NCBI GenBank assembly: GCA_018665505.1
Contig: JABJCS010000297.1
Coordinates: 1 to 5,608 of the forward strand
Source: Alphaproteobacteria bacterium
GTDB lineage: Bacteria; Pseudomonadota; Alphaproteobacteria; UBA8366
Length of the DNA stretch: 5,608 nucleotides
Reading direction: 5' to 3'
A program made the translations under genes and the position numbers. This document shows positions 1-4,451 of this stretch, piece by piece (the stretch's first letter is position 1; every line of letters starts with the position of its first letter). Below the pieces are notes generated by a model. The model was not told the origin of the DNA and made no database searches. It saw only the letters and a list, made by a program, of their open reading frames with translations.

Positions 1-891
1 AAAATTATAGATGACGGCACAGTAGATGAATTGTGGATTCAGCCTGCGGCTGGCGATGCTGGCGGTGCCCTCGGCAGTGCGCTGACCACCTATTACGGGT
101 TTCTCGGGCATCGCCGCAATACACCTGATACGCCAGAGACGTCAGATACAATGCAAGGAAGCTATCTCGGTCCCGATTACAGCGATACCGAAATCGAGGC
201 CTGCCTCGCCCAATGTGACGCTAAATACACCAAGTTCAACGAAGATACAGTTATTCAGCATACAGCTGACGCCCTCGCCGATGGCCAGGCAATTGGCTGG
301 TTTCAAGGCCGGATGGAGTTTGGTCCACGATCGCTTGGAAATCGTTCCATTCTGGGAGACCCACGGTCTCCTGAAATGCAGAAGACACTTAACCTTAAAA
401 TAAAATATCGTGAAAGCTTTCGACCATTTGCCCCATCAATTGTCCGCGAAGATCTCGAGGAATGGTTTCAATTAAACTCGGACAGCCCATACATGCTATT
501 AGTCGCTAACCTGCATGAAAACCACCAACTCAAAATGTCCTTAGAGGATGAGCAGCTTTTCGGAATCGACAAGCTGAATGTTCAACGCTCCAATATTCCT
601 GCAGTCACGCACGTTGACTACTCCGCTCGAATTCAAACTGTTCACGCCGAGAGCAACCCGCGGTTTCACGCATTAATTAACGCCTTTAAGGCTCGAACCG
701 GATGTCCAGTTGTCGTCAACACCAGTTTTAATATCCGTGGCGAACCTATTGTTTGCACACCAAAGGATGCTTTCCGTTGTTTCATGGGTACGGAATTGGA
801 TCTGCTTGTCGTCGGCAATTGTATTCTTCACAAGAAAGACCAAGACCCGAAGCTGAGACGACAATATCAGGACGAATTCGCGCTCGATTAA
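1..891 (+). CDS. NodU/CmcH/TobZ-family carbamoyltransferase, C-terminal part (5' end outside window)
   Basis: The reading frame is open from base 1, so this is the last 296 residues of a longer protein; family members are usually near 550-600 residues. The first residues hold an ATP-site-like segment QPAAGDAGGALGSAL (about 14-28), the end of the Kae1-like domain. The C-terminal YrdC-like domain follows: GWFQGRMEFGPRSLGNRSIL (99-118) is the family hallmark, then RESFRPFAPSI, and VVVNTSFNIRGEPIV (237-251) followed by the usual FMGTELDLLVVGN. In this family, carbamoyl phosphate and ATP give carbamoyl-adenylate, and the carbamoyl group passes to a sugar or metabolite hydroxyl in the cytoplasm. 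The acceptor here is unknown. The N-terminal Kae1-like metal-binding residues lie outside the window. The TTG at base 31 is internal, not a start. An SGNH-like gene follows on the same strand after 85 bp. Family call is firm; substrate is not. Confidence 0.95.
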   Translation, partial: KIIDDGTVDELWIQPAAGDAGGALGSALTTYYGFLGHRRNTPDTPETSDTMQGSYLGPDYSDTEIEACLAQCDAKYTKFNEDTVIQHTADALADGQAIGWFQGRMEFGPRSLGNRSILGDPRSPEMQKTLNLKIKYRESFRPFAPSIVREDLEEWFQLNSDSPYMLLVANLHENHQLKMSLEDEQLFGIDKLNVQRSNIPAVTHVDYSARIQTVHAESNPRFHALINAFKARTGCPVVVNTSFNIRGEPIVCTPKDAFRCFMGTELDLLVVGNCILHKKDQDPKLRRQYQDEFALD

Positions 892-894
892 TAA

Positions 895-914
895 TCACGA
901 GTGGATTGTCGTGA
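895..914 (+). repeat. short inverted repeat after the carbamoyltransferase stop
   Basis: TCACGA (895-900) and TCGTGA (909-914) form a perfect 6-bp inverted repeat with an 8-base loop, three bases after the stop codon. There is no T-tract after it, so it is not a convincing intrinsic terminator. It could be an mRNA-stabilising or attenuating hairpin between two co-transcribed genes, or chance. Confidence 0.3.
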
Positions 915-962
915 ATTGTCATATTGCATATTGACGTTCGTCGGCCCAGAGAACTGAAATCA

Positions 963-968
963 GAAAGG
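963..968 (+). promoter_or_regulatory. ribosome binding site that decides the TTG start of the SGNH gene
   Basis: GAAAGG lies 8 bases before the TTG at 977. The next in-frame ATG is at codon 18, inside the first hydrophobic helix, so it would destroy the signal-anchor. The TTG with this site is the best start. Confidence 0.55.
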
Positions 969-976
969 CTTTAGAA

Positions 977-2398
977 TTGAAACGTCTAACTGTCACAAAT
1001 TTCATTCTTGGTTTGGTTTGCGCTGTGATGGCCTTCGCAATGGTATACGCCCTTCTTCGCAGCCGCGTATTACCAGACGGAGAGATGAATTTATACTACA
1101 CAATTATTGAAATAGTTTTTTCTTTTTACTTTATATCTCTATTTTTACCTAAAGTAATTAAAACATACATATGTATTATTACGATAACATCCATATTTTC
1201 TTTGTATGCCTTTGAGATATATTTAAGCTTTCAAAATTCTCAAGGTGATGAGAAACAGGTAATCGACCGTGCTAAGGTTTTTGCGGATGCTGGCGTAAAG
1301 CTTGATCAGCGTAACGAATTGCAAGTCCTACTCGATTTTCAAGCAGCCGGAGAAGAAGCGCTTCCAAATTTCACTGGCTCGACTCTTAGTAGGCTAAGCA
1401 ACAATTACCGTACTGGTCTCGCCGGCGAATACTCGGGGCTTTATCCAATTGGTGGGCTTTCAGGTAAACGTGTCGTGCTATGTAACGAATCGGGCCAATG
1501 GCTTACTTATGTGTCGGATAAATTTGGTTTTAACAATTCTCCTGAAGCGCATGAGTTTACAGATAGGAAAGTGGCTCTGGTCGGCGATTCCTTCACTGAA
1601 GGTTATTGCGTACCCCGTGAGCAAAATGTTGCTGGTGTCCTTTCTTCAAATGACCTTCAGGTCGTAAATTTCGGCAAAGGCGCCCTCGGACCACTCGGCG
1701 AATTAGCGGCGCTGACGGAATATGCTGCGCCAATCAAACCAAAAGTATTGTTGTGGATGTACTTTGAAAAGAATGATCTGCCACATGATTTAACAACGCG
1801 TGAAAAACATACCCCCGCCCTGACAAGGTATCTTGTTGATGGTTACAAACAGGGTTTGCGTTCTCGCCAACCGGCGATTGACAAGGCCCTCCAGCAGATC
1901 ATGGTGGATTACGTAGCCAGGGCAAAACAAAGAGCACAATCAAGAGATATTTCGAACCAGCTTGATACAAACAAATTTTTTCTGATTCTTCGCTTATGGC
2001 ATCTTCGAGTGATAGGCCTTGGCTTGCATGTCGTAACCCATGCGGAAGAACCTGACTATTCTTTGTTTGAGACGGTAATGAGAACCGCTCGTGATCGAGT
2101 AGCGGCCTGGAATGGTAAATTATACTTCATATACCTACCTGCTTGGAGCCGTTATGAAGAACAGCGAGAAGACGATGGCGATCTCTATAGTCGTGACACA
2201 GTGCTATCGATTATTGGTAAATTGGATGTCCCTATAATCGATTTCCACGAAATTGCGGCAAACCTACCAGACCCTTTGGATATTTTCCCGCTACGTCAAA
2301 ACAATCACTACAGTGCCGACGGTTATAAATTATTGGGACAGCAGATTTACGAACGATTACTCCGAGACCGTGTTATCACACCGGATAGCAAACAATAA
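977..2398 (+). CDS. membrane-anchored SGNH/GDSL hydrolase-like protein
   Basis: The 473-residue protein has three hydrophobic helices (about 8-27, 40-57, 61-84). Positive charges at the N terminus and in the PKVIK loop fit N-in, C-out topology, which places the catalytic domain in the periplasm. SGNH blocks follow in order: Block I VALVGDSFTEG (nucleophile Ser205), Block II NFGKGALG (Gly233/235), a Block III-like FEKND (Asn266), and Block V HYSADGYKLLG (His444). The preceding segment YVSDKFGFNN (178-187) is a recurrent feature of long SGNH proteins in polysaccharide loci. The usual Asp two or three residues before the catalytic His is Asn or Gln here. Such proteins add or remove acyl groups on glycans; the substrate is unknown. 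The position just after a carbamoyltransferase suggests both act on one product. Bases 1081-1200, encoding TM2-TM3, are only about 20% GC by hand count. Confidence 0.85.
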   Translation: MKRLTVTNFILGLVCAVMAFAMVYALLRSRVLPDGEMNLYYTIIEIVFSFYFISLFLPKVIKTYICIITITSIFSLYAFEIYLSFQNSQGDEKQVIDRAKVFADAGVKLDQRNELQVLLDFQAAGEEALPNFTGSTLSRLSNNYRTGLAGEYSGLYPIGGLSGKRVVLCNESGQWLTYVSDKFGFNNSPEAHEFTDRKVALVGDSFTEGYCVPREQNVAGVLSSNDLQVVNFGKGALGPLGELAALTEYAAPIKPKVLLWMYFEKNDLPHDLTTREKHTPALTRYLVDGYKQGLRSRQPAIDKALQQIMVDYVARAKQRAQSRDISNQLDTNKFFLILRLWHLRVIGLGLHVVTHAEEPDYSLFETVMRTARDRVAAWNGKLYFIYLPAWSRYEEQREDDGDLYSRDTVLSIIGKLDVPIIDFHEIAANLPDPLDIFPLRQNNHYSADGYKLLGQQIYERLLRDRVITPDSKQ

Positions 2399-2610
2399 TC
2401 TTCCGCCTATCGGATGGCCGGTCCTCCCAGCCGCGACTGACAATCATATTGCCGCGCTTAACCAGGGTATCGCCGAATGGATGGAATGACAACGAAGAGC
2501 CAATGTCGCCGCGAGAAGGACGATTTCGGAGGAACTTCAAAAGTGAATAATTTCACCGCCCACCGATAAGGCATGTCCCGAAGCAACTAATGACTATGAC
2601 AATAAAGAAT
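2399..2610. other. gene-poor gap with possible coding remnant
   Basis: No convincing intact gene is seen between the SGNH stop and the tRNA. On the + strand, about 2402-2489 can be read as a protein-like tail beginning PPIGWPVLPAATDNHIAALN, ending in a TGA at 2487-2489, with no start of its own outside the SGNH frame. A strong Shine-Dalgarno-like GGAGGA (2528-2533) sits 9 bases before a GTG (2543) whose frame closes after eight codons at 2569. These could be debris of a decayed gene or chance. I do not recognise a family in the fragment. Confidence 0.4.
2539..2556 (-). terminator. possible intrinsic terminator downstream of tRNA-Pro
   Basis: Read on the - strand, GTGAA and TTCAC form a 5-bp stem with an ATTA loop, extendable by one G-T pair, directly followed by TTTT. 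It lies about 55 bases beyond the tRNA CCA end. The stem is short and AT-rich, so strength is doubtful, but it is the only stem-plus-T-tract I see between the tRNA and the convergent SGNH gene. Confidence 0.4.
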
Positions 2611-2687
2611 TGGTCGGGGCGGCTGGATTCGAACCAACGACTTTCTGCTCCCAAAGCAGACACTCTACCAGACTGAGCTACGCCCCG
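2611..2687 (-). tRNA. tRNA-Pro(UGG)
   Basis: The - strand folds into a complete 77-base cloverleaf. The acceptor arms are CGGGGCG and CGCCCCG with discriminator A and an encoded CCA (2611-2613). The D-stem is GCTC/GAGT with a GG-containing loop. The anticodon stem is TCTGC/GCAGA with loop TTTGGGA, giving anticodon TGG (2651-2653 on the complement), which reads proline CCN codons with A or G ending and possibly more by modified wobble. The T-arm is GTTGG/CCAGC with loop TTCGAAT. The C1-G72 acceptor pair is typical of bacterial proline tRNA. It has its own promoter just upstream and faces the SGNH gene tail to tail. tRNA 3' ends are common integration sites, and this one points to the left block. 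Confidence 0.97.
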
Positions 2688-2697
2688 ATAGTTCGGC

Positions 2698-2726
2698 AAG
2701 CTAAGGTGTCCGGAATTCGCGTGCAA
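2698..2726 (-). promoter_or_regulatory. sigma-70-type promoter of tRNA-Pro
   Basis: On the - strand a -35 TTGCAC (2721-2726) and a -10 TAGCTT (2698-2703) are separated by exactly 17 bases. The -10 ends 10 bases before the tRNA 5' end, which implies a leader of only a few bases, as is usual for tRNA genes. There is no stronger candidate in the 85 bp between the lipoprotein stop and the tRNA. Confidence 0.65.
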
Positions 2727-2772
2727 GCCGGATTTTACGGTTTTCTGCCCACAGAGTACGATTACGGACGCC

Positions 2773-3540
2773 TCATCCAACAATCGCAAAACTTCGCTCG
2801 GAGCGCTTCTTGTACGCCTCAAGAAATACCTTGATGCTCTCCGATGAAGGCAGCAACAAATTACCGATTTCCTCACACGTATATCCGGCGCGAAGAACGT
2901 CTTCCATATAAACAATATCGACACGGTGGCTGGCACCGTCACGGTCCAAGTTTTCAGTCATTCTCCGCAAGAGATATTCGCGGGGTACCGGCAATCCCTT
3001 GCTCCGAACGAACTCGATATAGGAAGAGACAAAGGCCGGAATCTCTTTTGAAGCTGCGTTGAAACAAAAATTCTGAGCCTTGGCGCTCGCTCGATCGACA
3101 AAGAAACTCTCCCCTTCACCGAAATCTTCGAGATTTCCACCCTCGACTCTGTGAAGCTGTAGGTAAGTTTCGCCATTTTCAAGCCGATTATCGACAAAGA
3201 GCCAGCTCGCCGTGGGTTTCCCGTCAACCACACCGTCCTGTTGTGCCACCAACCTGAAATCATAACTGAAATTGAGACGCAGACCATTATCCCCACCGGA
3301 GACGAACGTGTTGCCCGCGATCACCGGCGTCGAGCGACCAATGGAGATGGCCTCCGCACCCAGCGGATTAAGCCCGACCACACTTTGCGATATTGAATCT
3401 GTCCAACCGCCGACCGCATTTCCGACGCCTTCCAAAGTATCGCAGGCCGTCAAAAGAAAGACTGCTGATAAGGTTATCAAATAGTGGCACGCCGGGTATG
3501 CGCCAACCGTGATATTCGAGCCTCTTTTAGATACTTTCAT
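2773..3540 (-). CDS. predicted lipoprotein of unknown function
   Basis: From the ATG at 3540 the product is 255 residues. An unusually long charged n-region (KVSKRG) leads to a hydrophobic core and a lipobox LTAC with the lipidated Cys at 33, so it is probably a membrane-anchored periplasmic lipoprotein; residue +2 is Asp. The mature part has a Gly-rich segment with VVGLNPLGAEAISIG (about 55-69), a beta-rich middle with YDFRLVAQQDG and ASWLFVDNRLENG, and an alpha-helical C-terminal half ending in a basic helix. Two mature cysteines (159, 222) could form a disulfide. No catalytic motif or family is recognised. An in-frame ATG at 3558 is an alternative start, and neither has a good Shine-Dalgarno site. 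The frame is open further upstream to 3819, but that part crosses the AT-rich spacer and the divergent gene and is not credible. tRNA-Pro follows on the same strand. Confidence 0.8.
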   Translation of the reverse strand: MKVSKRGSNITVGAYPACHYLITLSAVFLLTACDTLEGVGNAVGGWTDSISQSVVGLNPLGAEAISIGRSTPVIAGNTFVSGGDNGLRLNFSYDFRLVAQQDGVVDGKPTASWLFVDNRLENGETYLQLHRVEGGNLEDFGEGESFFVDRASAKAQNFCFNAASKEIPAFVSSYIEFVRSKGLPVPREYLLRRMTENLDRDGASHRVDIVYMEDVLRAGYTCEEIGNLLLPSSESIKVFLEAYKKRSERSFAIVG

Positions 3541-3575
3541 TGTCCAGAAACGTTTCATTTCAAAAACATTGCAAT

Positions 3576-3599
3576 AAATATCAAATAGTCGCGATATTT
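3576..3599. repeat. 7-bp inverted repeat in the divergent spacer
   Basis: AAATATC (3576-3582) and GATATTT (3593-3599) are perfect inverted copies 10 bases apart. They lie just downstream of the proposed lipoprotein promoter and upstream of the proposed + promoter. This could be an operator or a 5'-leader hairpin. The spacer is very AT-rich, so chance is possible. Confidence 0.35.
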
Positions 3600-3610
3600 T
3601 TCTTGTAAAT

Positions 3611-3639
3611 TTTAAACATATTTCGCAGTATTGTTTCAA
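3611..3639 (-). promoter_or_regulatory. candidate promoter of the lipoprotein gene
   Basis: On the - strand TTGAAA (3634-3639) and TTTAAA (3611-3616) are 17 bases apart, implying a start near 3604 and a leader of about 45-65 bases. The spacer 3541-3660 is about 27% GC by hand count, which makes -10-like matches easy, so the call is tentative. A weaker + strand candidate for the divergent gene, TTGTAA (3603-3608) then CAGTAT (3626-3631), overlaps it. Confidence 0.4.
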
Positions 3640-3664
3640 ATAGAAATTAAACGCTACAAGTATA

Positions 3665-3976
3665 ATGAAATACGGTGCCAGCATAATATTTTGTTTCTTG
3701 CTTTCCGCATTAACTGTGGGAAGCAGCGCAAGTGCGGCGGAGCAACAGCAACGATGCGAACAACGCCGAACTGTACTGCAATATCTATCAGCTGAATATT
3801 CGGAAAAACCAGTGGCCATGGGCGTCGCTGAAAATGGCGGGCTGATAGAGGTTTTGACCTCTCACCAAGGCGACACATTCACGATAATAGTAACGACCCC
3901 GGACGGTAAAACCTGTATGGTCGCTGCCGGTGCGGATTGGCATCCGTTGATTCTGAAATCGACACCCCGCACTTAA
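3665..3976 (+). CDS. small secreted two-cysteine protein of unknown function
   Basis: The 103-residue product begins with a clear Sec signal peptide: K2, hydrophobic core IIFCFLLSALTV, and an AxA-type cleavage site after ASA (about residue 24). The mature protein of about 79 residues is predicted periplasmic. It has RCEQRRTVLQYLSAEYSEKP, then MGVAENGGLIEVLTSHQGDT, TIIVTTPDGKTCMVAAGADW. The two mature cysteines (31 and 84) may form a disulfide. The pattern (Cys, Leu-x-x-x-Tyr, Gly-x-x-x-x-Gly-x-x-x-E-V, Pro-x-G-x-x-Cys, ending in Gly-x-x-W) resembles small conserved proteins I recall from alphaproteobacteria with no assigned role. The ATG at 3665 has only a weak upstream site. It converges on the DUF192 gene with 7 bp between stop codons and has its terminator inside that gene. 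Confidence 0.8.
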   Translation: MKYGASIIFCFLLSALTVGSSASAAEQQQRCEQRRTVLQYLSAEYSEKPVAMGVAENGGLIEVLTSHQGDTFTIIVTTPDGKTCMVAAGADWHPLILKSTPRT

Positions 3977-3977
3977 T

Positions 3978-3990
3978 CCACTGTCAGTGG
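3978..3990. repeat. 13-bp palindrome at the convergent gene ends
   Basis: CCACTG-T-CAGTGG is a perfect palindrome spanning the 7-bp gap and the DUF192 stop codon. As RNA it would be a CCAC/GTGG stem with a 5-base loop on either strand. There is no T-tract, so alone it is a weak terminator; it may be a roadblock or RNA-end stabiliser. Confidence 0.4.
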
Positions 3991-4451
3991 CCGAAAATAG
4001 CGTGACGTATCCGGTCGCCTATTTTTATTTTCAATCGCGCGACCGTCCCTCCATTCAGCTCCAATACTGCCCGCACCGGCACTTTCGACGATATCGTCCG
4101 AAGTGACTTAGGAACCGCCCGTTCGGAGATATGCGCCACTGTCCCGGACGCATCGATGAAAACCATATCGAGCGGGATCAGAGTATTTTTCATCCACATC
4201 GCGACTTTTTGTGGGCGGCTATAGTCGAACAACATACCGGCATCAACGGCCAACGAGCGGCGATACATCAACCCGACCGAAAGCTGGTCCGGCGTCGTCG
4301 CCAACTCAACGTCGAATTTGTGGGAACCGCGTTCCGTTTGAATCGTCAACGTTGAACGCTCGAACACGGTCGGAGTCTGAGCCGAAGGTGCGAATACTAC
4401 CGCAAGAAAGACCACTGCAACGCTAAGCACTGGTAGTCCCCACCGTATCAT
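3984..4451 (-). CDS. DUF192 family secreted protein
   Basis: The product has 155 residues. An N-terminal hydrophobic segment (about 5-21) is a signal peptide or anchor, so the domain is probably periplasmic. The DUF192 domain (about 33-153) shows its typical motifs: GLMYRRSL (60-67), GMLFDY (72-77), MWMKNTLIPLDMVFID (85-100), VLELNGG (129-135) and GDRIRH (145-150). Family members are single-domain proteins of about 120-170 residues with no settled biochemical role. The ATG overlaps the stop of the upstream ABC exporter gene as ATGA (4448-4451), which points to translational coupling, and a GGGAG site (complement of 4461-4465) lies 9 bases before it. The last codons double as a terminator for the convergent gene. 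Family call is firm; function is unknown. Confidence 0.92.
   Translation of the reverse strand: MIRWGLPVLSVAVVFLAVVFAPSAQTPTVFERSTLTIQTERGSHKFDVELATTPDQLSVGLMYRRSLAVDAGMLFDYSRPQKVAMWMKNTLIPLDMVFIDASGTVAHISERAVPKSLRTISSKVPVRAVLELNGGTVARLKIKIGDRIRHAIFGH
3994..4031 (+). terminator. intrinsic terminator of the small secreted gene, nested in the DUF192 gene
   Basis: AAAATAG plus GTGAC (3994-4006, one bulged C at 4001) pairs with GTCGC plus CTATTTT (4014-4025): 12 bp including one G-T, with loop GTATCCG. The 3' arm runs into TTTTTATTTT (4022-4031). It starts 18 bases after the TAA of the + gene. On the - strand the same arms also form a stem ending in TTTT, so weak bidirectional activity is possible. 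Confidence 0.8.

Noticed and set aside
31..33. TTG as the start of the carbamoyltransferase
   Set aside because: The frame is open to base 1 and the residues there continue the conserved domain; the gene is cut by the window edge.
2402..2416. Short inverted repeat TCCG/CGGA after the SGNH stop as terminator
   Set aside because: The stem is only 4 bp and no T-tract follows.
2610..2834. + strand reading frame beginning MVGAAGFEPTTFCSQSRH
   Set aside because: This is the antisense translation of the tRNA, another common false protein in databases.
2553..2942. Long - strand reading frame across the tRNA, containing VAQSGRVSALGAESRWFESS
   Set aside because: This is a well-known translation artefact of tRNA genes; the frame also overlaps the lipoprotein gene.
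3661..3666. Perfect TATAAT near the small secreted gene
   Set aside because: It overlaps the ATG itself, has no -35 at proper spacing, and would start transcription inside the signal-peptide codons.
3541..3819. Upstream extension of the lipoprotein frame to 3819
   Set aside because: It runs through the AT-rich spacer and antisense to the small secreted gene, and would bury the lipoprotein signal peptide more than 90 residues into the protein.
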